Source of the DNA: Anaerotardibacter muris
Lineage (GTDB): Bacteria; Actinomycetota; Coriobacteriia; Coriobacteriales; Eggerthellaceae
Direction: 5' to 3'
Assembly (NCBI RefSeq): GCF_943192915.1
Contig: NZ_CALPCD010000004.1
Coordinates: 120,268-184,267 of the forward strand
DNA: 64,000 nucleotides
Position numbers and translations under genes: made by a program. Of the stretch, positions 24,507-33,266 are shown piece after piece. Each line of letters opens with the position of its first letter. Within the stretch, counting starts at the first letter, position 1. Below the pieces are notes generated by a model. It was given only the letters and a program-made list of their open reading frames with translations. It did no database searches and was not told the origin of the DNA.

Positions 24507-27170
24507 TCAGCTTTCGGCGGATACCGAAGAGATGCCCTCCTTGCCCTTGTACTTATTCTTGCGGAAGAGCAAGTAGATGAAGGCGATAGCAAGCACAGCT
24601 GCGATGATGGTGAACACGCCGAAGGTCGCTTCACCTGTTGCTAGGCCTGCGAACTGGAAGATCCACAGCGCCACAACCCATGCAAGTCCGCACTGGTAAC
24701 CGATGGCTGCCCAGAACCATTTGCGGTTGTTCATCTCGCGCTTGATCGCACCCATTGCTGCGAAGCACGGAGCGCACAGAAGGTTGAATGCGAGGAACGA
24801 ATACGCGACGACCGGCGTGAAGGAGGCCTGAACATTGGCGTACCAGCCAGCATCGCCGTTGTAGAGGATGCCGAGCGTACCGACCACGTTCTCCTTCGCG
24901 ATAAGTCCCGTGACCGCTGCGGAAGCCGCTTGCCAGTCTCCCCAACCCAGGGGATTGAAGATCCAGCAGATGAGCGTACCGAGCACGGCGAGGATGGAAT
25001 CATTCTGGTCCTCTACCGCCATGAACACACCGTCCACAACACCGTAAGAGGAGATGAACCAAACCAGGATGCATGCCAGCAAGATGATGGTGCCAGCCTT
25101 CTTGATGAATGACCATGCACGCTCCCACATGCTACGCAAGACCGCGCCCACGGTGGGCATATGGTAAGCGGGCAGCTCCATGATGAAGGGAGCAGGGTCA
25201 CCGGCGAAGAAGCGGGTCTTCTTCAAGATGATACCCGTGCACAAGATAGCTGCGATGCCCAGGAAGTATGCCGAAGGAGCAACCCACCAAACGCCGCCGA
25301 AGACCGCTGCCGCGAACAGGGCGATGATCGGCAGTTTCGCACCGCACGGGATGAACGTTGTGGTCATGACCGTCATGCGGCGATCGTTCTGATTCTCGAT
25401 GGTGCGCGATGCCATAACGCCTGGCACGCCACAACCCGTACCGATGAGGATGGGCACGAAGGATTTGCCGGACAAGCCGAAGCGACGGAACACGCGATCG
25501 AGGATGAACGCGATACGAGACATGTAGCCGCAGCTCTCAAGGAATGCGAGCAGCAAAAACAGCACGAGCATCTGCGGGATGAAGCCCAAGACCGCGCCAA
25601 CACCAGCGATGATGCCGTCAAGAATAAGTGCGGTCAGCCAGTCGGCTGCATCGATCGCAGCAAGGCCTTCTTCCACGATGACAGGGATGCCAGGAACCCA
25701 AATGCCATACTCAGCAGGGTCGGGAGCACCGCCTTCAAGCTCAGCTTCGTACGCTGCTGCGTCTACGATCTGGGTAACATCTTCGCCCGTTTCTTCATCA
25801 ACTTTCGTGTATTCAGCCATGATGCCTGCTTCTTCGGCATCTTCGATGAAGGTTTCGGATTCAGGATCGAGGCCCTCCTCTTCTGCTTTCATCTCGAAGG
25901 CAGCGATAGCGTCTGCGTCGCCTGCATAAGGAGCGACGATGTCGAGGGATTCCTCATAGGTCGCTGCGTCAACTTCAACGAGCTCATTTTCGCCCGTTTC
26001 ATCGTCGAACGCCTCATAGGTGCCGATGATGCCAGCTTCTTCAGCTTCTACCAGGAAGTTGTCGGATTCAGGATCGAGACCTTCTTCGATCGCAGCCTCA
26101 TCGAATGCTGCGATGTTCTCTGAAGCTTCGTCGAATTCTTCCACGACCTCGGCGTATTCATCGCCGCCAGATCCTAAGAACCAGCCATCGCCGAAGACGC
26201 CGTCATTGGCCCAGTCGGTCGCGAACGTGCCGACCGTAGAAACGGAGATGTAGTAGACCAAGAACATGACGACCGCGAAGATGGGCAACGCCAAGAAGCG
26301 ATTGGTCACCACGCGGTCGATCTTATCGGAAGTGGTGAGCGCATTCACATCATTGAGCGAACGCACCTCGGGCATGATGGATGAGATCCAGGTATAGCGC
26401 TCGTTGGTGATGACGCTTTCGGTGTCATCGTCATACTTCTTTTCGATGCGCTCGACGATGTCCTCCACCTTGGGTGGATTCTTCAGGCTCTCGCGGATCT
26501 TCTCATCCTTTTCGAGCAGCTTGATGGCATAGAAGCGCAGCAGATGCTCAGGAACGTTATTGACCTCGCCTTCCTTTAGCTCTTTGAGGTCGGTATAGGC
26601 GTATTCGAGCGAGCCTTGCAGGCGCTCGATGATCTCGGTGATCGCATCTTCCACTTCACGCGAATACGGCATCGCTTCGATACCAACGGTCTGAGGAATG
26701 CTCTTCAGACAGTTCACGATCTGGTCGATGCCTTCGTTCTTCAGCGCCGAGATCTCAACGACAGGAGCACTGAGCTTCTCCTCGAGCGCTGTGATGTTGA
26801 TCTGATCGCCACGCTTGCGCACCACGTCCATCATATTGACCGCAACCACGACCGGAATGCCCATCTCGAGCAACTGCGTAGTGAGATAGAGATTTCGTTC
26901 GAGGTTGGTGCCATCGATGATATTCAGGATCGCATCAGGATCTTCCTTGACCAGGAAATCGCGCGCGATGACCTCTTCAAGGGTGTAAGGGGAAAGCGAA
27001 TAGATGCCAGGAAGGTCGATGACCTCGACATCCTTATCTGCTTTGAGCTTGCCGCTCTTCTTCTCAACGGTAACACCAGGCCAGTTGCCAACGTATTGGT
27101 TCGCGCCAGTAAGTGCGTTGAAAAGAGTCGTTTTACCGCAATTCGGGTTGCCAACAAGTGCAACTCTCAT
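24507..27170 (-). CDS. feoB: Ferrous iron transporter FeoB with duplicated acidic insert
   Basis: This 887-residue protein is clearly longer than the usual 650-800. The N-terminal G-protein domain has G1 GNPNCGKTT (7-15), G3 DLPG (~52) and G4 NMMD (~112). The first membrane helix follows at ~293, and the membrane core has two Gate-type segments (IPCGAKLPII, GTGCGVPGVMASRTIE). Residues ~336-485, between the first and second helices, hold an acidic insertion made of two copies of a ~57-residue unit (IAAF...EEGLDPES...EEAGI...DDETGE...). The start at 27170 is set by AAAGGAG 8 nt upstream. It imports Fe2+ with GTP-dependent gating. Confidence 0.93.
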   Translation of the reverse strand: MRVALVGNPNCGKTTLFNALTGANQYVGNWPGVTVEKKSGKLKADKDVEVIDLPGIYSLSPYTLEEVIARDFLVKEDPDAILNIIDGTNLERNLYLTTQLLEMGIPVVVAVNMMDVVRKRGDQINITALEEKLSAPVVEISALKNEGIDQIVNCLKSIPQTVGIEAMPYSREVEDAITEIIERLQGSLEYAYTDLKELKEGEVNNVPEHLLRFYAIKLLEKDEKIRESLKNPPKVEDIVERIEKKYDDDTESVITNERYTWISSIMPEVRSLNDVNALTTSDKIDRVVTNRFLALPIFAVVMFLVYYISVSTVGTFATDWANDGVFGDGWFLGSGGDEYAEVVEEFDEASENIAAFDEAAIEEGLDPESDNFLVEAEEAGIIGTYEAFDDETGENELVEVDAATYEESLDIVAPYAGDADAIAAFEMKAEEEGLDPESETFIEDAEEAGIMAEYTKVDEETGEDVTQIVDAAAYEAELEGGAPDPAEYGIWVPGIPVIVEEGLAAIDAADWLTALILDGIIAGVGAVLGFIPQMLVLFLLLAFLESCGYMSRIAFILDRVFRRFGLSGKSFVPILIGTGCGVPGVMASRTIENQNDRRMTVMTTTFIPCGAKLPIIALFAAAVFGGVWWVAPSAYFLGIAAILCTGIILKKTRFFAGDPAPFIMELPAYHMPTVGAVLRSMWERAWSFIKKAGTIILLACILVWFISSYGVVDGVFMAVEDQNDSILAVLGTLICWIFNPLGWGDWQAASAAVTGLIAKENVVGTLGILYNGDAGWYANVQASFTPVVAYSFLAFNLLCAPCFAAMGAIKREMNNRKWFWAAIGYQCGLAWVVALWIFQFAGLATGEATFGVFTIIAAVLAIAFIYLLFRKNKYKGKEGISSVSAES
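25737..26114 (-). repeat. Tandem duplication within feoB (acidic domain)
   Basis: The translated copies at 25944-26114 and 25737-25907 align without gaps over ~57 residues. Shared landmarks are EEGLDPES, EAGI and the ETGE/AA(T/A)YE tails, with divergence in between. Codons differ, so the duplication is not very recent. Confidence 0.8.
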
Positions 27171-27297
27171 GTGTTCTACTCCTTTATTGTTACCTATGGT
27201 TAACTCATACTTCAAAAAATTGGCGCATCAAATGCACCACGAATAAGGTCGCGTGATAGGAGCTAGCTCCTCACCTATGACCTCTTGATCTGGGAGG

Positions 27298-27519
27298 CTA
27301 GGAAACCTCGACCATCTGCGCATCTTCTTTGCGCAACGACAGTTCGTAGCCGCGAATGGTGACCTCCACCGGATCGCCCAGCGGGGCAACCTTGCGAACA
27401 TACACAGAAACGCCCTTGGTAAGACCCATGTCCATGATGCGACGCTTCGTAGCACCAGAACCCGTGAGCTTGGTAACCGTTACGGTCTCGCCAGGCTTGA
27501 CTTCGCGAAGAGTTTTCAC
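27298..27519 (-). CDS. feoA: FeoA-family protein
   Basis: This 73-residue SH3-like protein contains TKRRIMDMGLTKGVSVYVRK and DPVEVTIRGYELSLRKEDA, the classical FeoA core. FeoA is a small cytoplasmic partner required for FeoB activity. The initiation codon is GTG, preceded by GGGAGGG. It lies between the other FeoA and FeoB genes on the same strand. Confidence 0.9.
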   Translation of the reverse strand: MKTLREVKPGETVTVTKLTGSGATKRRIMDMGLTKGVSVYVRKVAPLGDPVEVTIRGYELSLRKEDAQMVEVS

Positions 27520-27550
27520 ATACCCTCCCTTCTCTATCGTTCGATAGCGT

Positions 27551-27760
27551 TTAGATGACGATATTCTTGGCCAGATCCGATGCGAGCGCTACACGGGAGC
27601 CCTTCACATTCACGATCAGGTTGCCGCCGATCCGAGAAACGACCTGGATCGGTTCCCCAGGCACGAACCCCATGTCCTCCAGATGATGATGCATGTCGCC
27701 CATGCAATGAAGTTGTTTAACGTGATATACGCCGTTCTTCTTTACTTCTGCCAAGACCAT
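27551..27760 (-). CDS. feoA: Second FeoA-family protein
   Basis: This is a 69-residue FeoA domain (LEDMGFVPGEPIQVVSRIGG, GSRVALASDLAKNIVI). It has a distinctive His/Met/Cys cluster, HCMGDMHHH, that could bind metal and is absent from the other FeoA here. The start at 27760 is preceded by GGAG; upstream frame codons lack support. It is the first gene of the feoA-feoA-feoB operon and so probably lies next to the iron-responsive promoter. Confidence 0.88.
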   Translation of the reverse strand: MVLAEVKKNGVYHVKQLHCMGDMHHHLEDMGFVPGEPIQVVSRIGGNLIVNVKGSRVALASDLAKNIVI

Positions 27761-27782
27761 TGGTGTTCTCCATCCTGGATGC

Positions 27783-27823
27783 GCGAACATTGTTCGCTTA
27801 AGTTAACTTGTAGAAGATGTTAA
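27783..27823 (-). promoter_or_regulatory. Inverted repeats upstream of the feo operon
   Basis: Upstream of the first feoA are the perfect palindrome GCGAACATTGTTCGC (27783-27797) and, just beyond it, AAGTTAACTT and a second GTTAAC. A further GTTAAC-centred quasi-palindrome (TATGGTTAACTCATA) lies upstream of feoB near 27195-27209. They are candidate sites for a DtxR/MntR- or Fur-type metal repressor; no consensus match is claimed. Confidence 0.4.
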
Positions 27824-27854
27824 CCACCTGTTACTTTTGCGTCAAGCAGAAAGA

Positions 27855-28322
27855 TCAAAATTGTTCGAGATTTTCGTTGAAAGAATCTTCTTCGTCTTCG
27901 AACCACTCTTCATCAGCAGATTCTTGATCATCGAAGAACGCCTCCAAGGCTTCGGGAGAGACATCCGATTCGTCCACCTCAAAGCCATACGCACGTGCCA
28001 GCGCCTGAGCCTGCCCTTTTCGCAGTTCCGCTTTCGCATCAAGACCAGCATCGGTAAGGTATTGCGACTCCAACATGAGCGTGCGCGAGATATAACCGAT
28101 CAGCTGAGGGTCGGTCTGGGAAAGCTGGACCATGGTAACGAAAGTCTCAGGGGCCATCTGCAAAAGCAGGGAGCCATCGATCTCGGTCGAATTATCGAGC
28201 GCCGCTTCGAGCAGCTCAGCTGCACCTTCGGGGTCATCAGCCCCCTGTGCGCGCAAGATGCTATCACGCACCGCAATAGCGAGCGCTGTGAACATGCGCA
28301 GCAGATAGTCTTGTTGAAGCAT
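27855..28322 (-). CDS. Hypothetical protein following ruvB
   Basis: This 155-residue acidic, helical protein (MLQQDYLLRMFTALAIAVRD at the start, very acidic DDQESADEEWFEDEED near the end) has no membrane segment. Its ATG directly follows the ruvB stop, so it is the last gene of the ruv operon. The N-terminal ~100 residues resemble small uncharacterised helical proteins found in Gram-positive ruv or house-keeping operons. I cannot name a function. Confidence 0.7.
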   Translation of the reverse strand: MLQQDYLLRMFTALAIAVRDSILRAQGADDPEGAAELLEAALDNSTEIDGSLLLQMAPETFVTMVQLSQTDPQLIGYISRTLMLESQYLTDAGLDAKAELRKGQAQALARAYGFEVDESDVSPEALEAFFDDQESADEEWFEDEEDSFNENLEQF

Positions 28323-29393
28323 CTAGAAGACCCCCTCAGGCGGTTTGATGCCCAGATGCTCATAGGCGCGCAAGGTGGCCTGGCGCCCCTTCGGGGTGCG
28401 TACGAGCAACCCTTGTTGCATAAGATAGGGCTCATAAACATCTTCGAGTGTCTCGGGCACTTCGGAAAGTGCCGAGGAAAGCGTGGAAAGACCGACAGGA
28501 CGACCACCGAACTGACTGCAGAGCATATCCAGGATGCGATTATCGACCGAATCAAGACCGAGCGAATCGACCTCGAAGAAGCTCAGAGCCTCGGCCGCGC
28601 AATCTTCATCGATGGTGCTAGCGCCCTTGACTTGCGCCCAGTCGCGCACACGCTTCAGCAAGCGATTCGCTAAACGCGGTGTACCGCGGCTGCGGCGTGC
28701 GATCTCCAGAGCACCATCTTCGGTGATATCAACGTCCAAGATGCCCGCAGAGCGGCGAATGATCTGGCCAAGCTCTTCAGGTTCGTAATAGTTCAAGCGA
28801 AATGAGATGCCGAAACGATCGCGCAGTGGACCGGTGAGCAGACCCGTGCGCGTGGTCGCACCGATGAGCGTGAAATGCGGCAGATCGAGCCTGATCGATC
28901 GTGCCGCAGGCCCCTTGCCCACCACGATATCGAGCACGAAATCTTCGAGCGCCGGATAGAGGATCTCTTCCACCATGCGGTTAAGACGGTGGATCTCATC
29001 GATGAAGAGCACATCGCCCTCTTCAAGATTCGTGAGGATCGCAGCCAGGTCTCCCGTGCGTTCGATGGCTGGGCCACTGGTAACCTTGATGCGCGTGCCC
29101 ATCTCATTAGCAACCACGCTCGCAAGCGTGGTCTTACCAAGACCCGGAGGGCCCGAGAATAAGATGTGGTCGACCACATCCTTGCGCTGGCGTGCCGCTT
29201 CGATAAGGATGAGCAAGCTTTCCTTCACCTTCGGCTGGCCGATGTATTCATCGAGCTTTTGCGGGCGCAGCGAACGATCGAGCACCAGATCTTCTTCTTG
29301 CAGATCGACCGAGGCCATACGCGCAGAAGGCGCTTGACCATCATCAGACGATGCGTCGTATAGAAGATTCTCTATTTCGAAAAGATCTGCCAC
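28323..29393 (-). CDS. ruvB: Holliday junction branch migration ATPase RuvB
   Basis: This 356-residue AAA+ motor has Walker [11 protein letters not shown], Walker [11 protein letters not shown], sensor 1 GATTRTGLL and an arginine finger in LRDRFG. A C-terminal winged helix ends in [13 protein letters not shown]. It drives branch migration with RuvA. Initiation is at GTG with GGAGAA upstream, 7 nt after ruvA. Confidence 0.96.
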   Translation of the reverse strand: MADLFEIENLLYDASSDDGQAPSARMASVDLQEEDLVLDRSLRPQKLDEYIGQPKVKESLLILIEAARQRKDVVDHILFSGPPGLGKTTLASVVANEMGTRIKVTSGPAIERTGDLAAILTNLEEGDVLFIDEIHRLNRMVEEILYPALEDFVLDIVVGKGPAARSIRLDLPHFTLIGATTRTGLLTGPLRDRFGISFRLNYYEPEELGQIIRRSAGILDVDITEDGALEIARRSRGTPRLANRLLKRVRDWAQVKGASTIDEDCAAEALSFFEVDSLGLDSVDNRILDMLCSQFGGRPVGLSTLSSALSEVPETLEDVYEPYLMQQGLLVRTPKGRQATLRAYEHLGIKPPEGVF

Positions 29394-29400
29394 GTATTCC

Positions 29401-29985
29401 CTATTCTCCTAAGCGCTTGAGCGCATAGCGCAAGAGCTCTGAATCATTCGCACCTTCAGGCGCACCCTTGAGTGCCAGTTCCGCCTCAGCTGACGTGAAG
29501 CCCATGGAGAGCAATGCATCAGTTGCTGCGCTGACCGATTGGGTATCAGGCTCTGCAGGAGCGAAAAGCGGACCTATCGCACCCTGAGCCAGAACATCTT
29601 TCAATTCTAGAACAATTCGCTGAGCTGTTTTCTTGCCAACCCCAGGAATCTTCTGAACAGCAGCCACATCCTGCGCCACGATGGCACCAATGAGCTGTTG
29701 TGGTTCGAAACGTGAAAGCGCTGAAAGCGCCACCTTCGGACCCACGCCCGATATGGTGATGAGGCGCTCGAACAGCGCACGCTCTTCTTCGTCGATGAAG
29801 CCATAGAGGACAAGCGCATCTTCGCGCACATACATATACGTGAGCACCTGCACCTGCGACCCGATGGTGCCGAGCTTCGAGATGGAGATGAGCGACATGG
29901 ACACGCGGTACCCGATGCCATTCACTTCGATGACGACACCCTCTTCGTTAGTCGAGACCAAGCTTCCTTTGATGAACGAGATCAT
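29401..29985 (-). CDS. ruvA: Holliday junction DNA-binding protein RuvA
   Basis: This 194-residue protein has an OB-fold N-terminus ([21 protein letters not shown]). Two helix-hairpin-helix motifs follow ([28 protein letters not shown]), then a C-terminal three-helix domain ([15 protein letters not shown]) that contacts RuvB. It binds four-way junctions as a tetramer. Confidence 0.95.
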   Translation of the reverse strand: MISFIKGSLVSTNEEGVVIEVNGIGYRVSMSLISISKLGTIGSQVQVLTYMYVREDALVLYGFIDEEERALFERLITISGVGPKVALSALSRFEPQQLIGAIVAQDVAAVQKIPGVGKKTAQRIVLELKDVLAQGAIGPLFAPAEPDTQSVSAATDALLSMGFTSAEAELALKGAPEGANDSELLRYALKRLGE

Positions 29986-30072
29986 TGCGTAGTGTTTCCT
30001 TACTTATAAAATGCCACCGACATGATGCATGATGCCCATCGACACGATGCCTGTCACTTTGCGGTCTAACGT

Positions 30073-30591
30073 CTATTGTCCCGAAGCGCGCTTCAGCCGC
30101 CTGCCATCGAGCGCATGAGTCGCGAAGCAGATCGCCGCAGCCAACGCATCAGCAGAATGGTCGGGCGATGGGATCCTATCGAGCCCCAGCACCTGCTTCA
30201 CCATGTATTGGACCTGCTCCTTTTCGGCGCTACCCGTACCCACGATAGCCAGCTTGATCTGGCTGGGCGAAAATTCCTCCACGCAGATATCTTCACTGGC
30301 ACATGCTACCAATGCCGCACCACGCGCCTGCCCCGTTGCGAAGGCTGCCGTGATGTTCTGCCCGAACCACACGGTCTCGATACCCACGCAGGTTGGCTGA
30401 AAGCGCTGTACCACAGCCGTTATCTGTTCATAGATCTTGCGCAAGCGAAGAGAGAGTGAAGAGGACGAACTGGTGGAGATGCAACCATAAGCCACACAGG
30501 TCATACGTGGGCCGCTCTGGTGCACGATACCCCAACCAGTATTCGCAAGCCCGGGGTCGATACCTAATATGATGCGCTCAACAGGCTGCAT
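30073..30591 (-). CDS. ruvC: Crossover junction endonuclease RuvC
   Basis: This 172-residue RNase H-fold nuclease has the first catalytic Asp in ILGIDPGLANTG, the Glu in GIETVWFGQN and the C-terminal acidic pair in DHSADALAAAICF. It resolves Holliday junctions processed by RuvAB. It leads the ruvC-ruvA-ruvB operon. AAGGATC precedes the ATG, and a LexA-type box lies about 22 nt upstream. Confidence 0.95.
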   Translation of the reverse strand: MQPVERIILGIDPGLANTGWGIVHQSGPRMTCVAYGCISTSSSSSLSLRLRKIYEQITAVVQRFQPTCVGIETVWFGQNITAAFATGQARGAALVACASEDICVEEFSPSQIKLAIVGTGSAEKEQVQYMVKQVLGLDRIPSPDHSADALAAAICFATHALDGRRLKRASGQ

Positions 30592-30612
30592 TCAAGATCC
30601 TTAGATCGAAAA

Positions 30613-30626
30613 CAAACATTTGTTCG
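30613..30626 (-). promoter_or_regulatory. LexA (SOS) box of the ruvCAB operon
   Basis: The minus strand reads CGAACAAATGTTTG, which fits the Gram-positive LexA consensus CGAACNNNNGTTYG. It sits 22-35 nt before the ruvC start, just downstream of a -10-like TATCAT at 30628-30633. Damage-inducible expression is inferred. Confidence 0.7.
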
Positions 30627-30825
30627 TATGATAGCACAGTCTTGCGCTCTGCAATACCTAATTTATCGTTTCCCTCGGATCACTCGACTCCTTGCCCTTC
30701 CTTTTAAGCCTATGACCTCGAGATTTCAAATTTATGTGAGTTATATCTAAGTATGACATCAGTTTTTCTTCAAATTTCATTAAGGTCCGACTCTCACAAT
30801 GAAGGAACCGACCGAAAGGGCTCTT

Positions 30826-31569
30826 ATGAAGAAACGACTGTTGATATGCGGAATCGTCTGTGGGCTCGCATGCGCGGTGTGCGTCTTCCTCTACACCGAG
30901 ATGGTCTATGCCGAAGCCGACTCCAAGCGCAATGAAGCACTTCAACGCTATGGAGGTGAACAGGTTGAGGTCTTAGTGGCCACGCGTACCATTCATCCGG
31001 GCGAAACGCTCAGTCCCTCGAATTGCACCACGAAGACCTGGCTGAGCGATCTTCTACCCGAAGACGCGCTCCTTAGCCTTGATGACGCTGAAGGCAAGCA
31101 AGCTACTTCGCTCATCTTGCAAGGTGAAGTGGTATCGAATAGCCGCTTCAACAACGAGACCAAAGAGCTCGATATTCCCGCAGGGCTCGTAGCTATCGCG
31201 CTTCCAGTTGATGACGTGCAGGCGGTTGGTGGCAGCCTGAATGCAGGGAGCAAGGTAGACGTATACGCCACCGGTAGCAAGACCACCTGTTTAGGCCGCA
31301 ATCTTGAAGTGCTTGCGACCAGTGCTGGCAGCGAAGAGAGCTCTTCGCGCTCGAAGATCACCTGGGTGACCCTTGCAGTAGAACCTGAGAAAAGCCAGGA
31401 ATTCGTGGCCGCTTCACAATCCATGGAGATCTACTTCACGCTCCCATCAGCTAAGCCAGCTGCTTCTGCGTTCGCTGAGAACGATGCAGGGCAAGCTGCA
31501 GACAGCAGCGAGGCCAGCAATGAACGCTCTGCCAGCACCACTGCAAATTCCCCAACTGCCGATGATTAA
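30826..31569 (+). CDS. cpaB: Tad pilus assembly protein CpaB/RcpC (SAF domain)
   Basis: This ~247-residue protein has an N-terminal membrane anchor (LLICGIVCGLACAVCVFLYT) and a SAF-type domain (EVLVATRTIHPGETLSPSNC). A RcpC/CpaB beta domain follows (GLVAIALPVDDVQAVGG, AGSKVDVYATGSK), then a low-complexity Ser/Ala tail. In Tad systems it sits at the cell surface and contacts the secretion channel or wall. The start at 30826 is favoured by GAAAGGG; an ATG at 30799 lacks a ribosome binding site. It is the first gene of the Tad locus. Confidence 0.85.
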   Translation: MKKRLLICGIVCGLACAVCVFLYTEMVYAEADSKRNEALQRYGGEQVEVLVATRTIHPGETLSPSNCTTKTWLSDLLPEDALLSLDDAEGKQATSLILQGEVVSNSRFNNETKELDIPAGLVAIALPVDDVQAVGGSLNAGSKVDVYATGSKTTCLGRNLEVLATSAGSEESSSRSKITWVTLAVEPEKSQEFVAASQSMEIYFTLPSAKPAASAFAENDAGQAADSSEASNERSASTTANSPTADD

Positions 31570-31641
31570 GGATCAACCATGCGCAAACAAGCTTTTCGAA
31601 CACTTCAGCCCACCCTCTCACCTGGTAAGGAGAATCAGAAC

Positions 31642-33207
31642 ATGAACAAGAAGATCGCCCTTTGCGCTGATTCAGAATGCCTACGAAACCCAAGCGGTCT
31701 TGGCTTAAAAGGAGAGCGCATCCTAGATCAGACCTGGCTCGTTGCCTTCGCCGATGCGCTCATCGCGCGCCAGTACTTGCGTGAGCACGCCGTTGATGAG
31801 ACCTGGGTGGTCTCGAGCGATTCAGTGGATGGCATCAACTTGGCCGCTGCGCTGAAGAAGGACAATGCGTGCAACAACATCCGCTTGTTCCTCTCTTCGC
31901 CTTCTGGATCGAATATGAGCCGTTGTCAGAATGCAGGCATCGTTCCCATCTGCGGAAAAGGCGAATTCGCACATCTTTATGCCGCGCGCAAGCGTATGAA
32001 CGCCGCAGATTCGATCGAAGCTTCGTACACCCCTGCAACGCCCTCTCCTCACGTGACCGTGCAGCGTATCGAACGTGACCGTACGCAGGATACCGGCCCA
32101 CTCCCCACGGTAGAGATCGAAGAAACACCAATACCCCGATCCGAACAGTCTCCTTCGCTGCCAGATATCCCCAAGCGTATGGATTTCGGCATGGCAGCGA
32201 CCGCACCTGCCCAAACCTATGCACCTACCCCAACGACAGCATCAGCAGCCACACCAACTCCTGAGCTGACATCTGCACCTATGCCCGTTCCTACCCATGC
32301 GTCTGCAACAACATCCATCGAGACTCCTGCGAACAACGCGCTTTCTGGCAGTAAGCCTAAAACCCTCTCCACGACCGAAGAAGGTGCCAACATCGTATCC
32401 ATCGTGAGTGGTAGCGGCGGCACGGGCAAGAGCAGTGTCTCAGTGCTTACCGCTCTACTAGCTCAGAACAAGGGATTCCGCACGCTCATACTCGATGCGG
32501 ATCTCCAGTTCGGCGACCTGCAATACCTTCTTGGCTACAAGCACCCTCTTGACACGAGCGATATCCTCATGCGCCCGGAACAGATCGAAACACTGCTCAA
32601 GGTGGACACCTGGCCAGCGCTGCTCTCTGCTCCTGCACGATTAGAACATTCCGAATTGATAGAGAGCAGGATCGCAGAGCTGCTTGGCTATCTGAAACCC
32701 CATTTCGACCTGATCGTGGTGAACACCGCATCTTTCTGGTCCGATCTACAGATCCAACTGCTCGAAGCTTCCAACCATGTCTTCTTCTTGCTCGACCAAC
32801 GGCCTTCTTCGATACGTGCGTGCAACCACGCCCTTGATCTGTGCGCACGTTGCGGCATCGCTACTACTTCGTTTTCCTATCTGTTGAACTTCTGCTCGAA
32901 GAGATCCTTACTGAGCGCGCTCGATGTTTCCTGCGCACTGAAGGGAGCGAAAGTTCATGAGATCAGGGACGGCGGCGCAGAAGTGGGTGAATTACTCGGC
33001 GCGGGTATGGCGCACAAGCTTGCCAAGCTCAACAACCCCTTCTGCGCAAGCGTCGAATCTCTTCTGAAAGAGACCGTCTTCCAGCGTGCGAAACCATCCC
33101 TTGCACCAACTAACGAACCCACTGTTGCAACGCCTGAGAGATTCGGGCCAACCAACGTAAAGGCGAAATTACGCGCCCGGCAAAAGCGCCGTGCAGCATG
33201 CTTTTAA
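31642..33207 (+). CDS. cpaE: Tad pilus localisation ATPase CpaE/TadZ-like
   Basis: This 521-residue protein has an N-terminal receiver-like region (TWVVSSDSVDGINLAAALKK) and a ~120-residue Pro/Thr/Ala-rich linker. A MinD/ParA-type ATPase domain follows, with deviant Walker A GSGGTGKSS and TLILDADLQFGDLQYLLG, and the tail is basic. TadZ/CpaE proteins place the pilus machine at a cell pole. The start at 31642 is preceded by AAGGAG; the longer frame is rejected. It lies between cpaB and cpaF. Confidence 0.85.
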   Translation: MNKKIALCADSECLRNPSGLGLKGERILDQTWLVAFADALIARQYLREHAVDETWVVSSDSVDGINLAAALKKDNACNNIRLFLSSPSGSNMSRCQNAGIVPICGKGEFAHLYAARKRMNAADSIEASYTPATPSPHVTVQRIERDRTQDTGPLPTVEIEETPIPRSEQSPSLPDIPKRMDFGMAATAPAQTYAPTPTTASAATPTPELTSAPMPVPTHASATTSIETPANNALSGSKPKTLSTTEEGANIVSIVSGSGGTGKSSVSVLTALLAQNKGFRTLILDADLQFGDLQYLLGYKHPLDTSDILMRPEQIETLLKVDTWPALLSAPARLEHSELIESRIAELLGYLKPHFDLIVVNTASFWSDLQIQLLEASNHVFFLLDQRPSSIRACNHALDLCARCGIATTSFSYLLNFCSKRSLLSALDVSCALKGAKVHEIRDGGAEVGELLGAGMAHKLAKLNNPFCASVESLLKETVFQRAKPSLAPTNEPTVATPERFGPTNVKAKLRARQKRRAACF

Positions 33208-33266
33208 TCCAGTGCGCAACCGCATCGTTTTCCTATTCCTGATCAGCCCTCAAGAAAGGAGGGATC

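Noticed and set aside
27783..27797. GCGAACATTGTTCGC upstream of feoA as a LexA box
   Set aside because: The CGAAC and GTTCG halves are separated by three bases rather than four, and the adjacent genes are for iron uptake, not DNA repair; kept only as an unassigned palindrome.
27842..28555. Alternative frames opposite or overlapping the ruvB-downstream gene
   Set aside because: The 155-codon frame starting directly at the ruvB stop has the better start context and acidic composition; the others are overlapping shadows.
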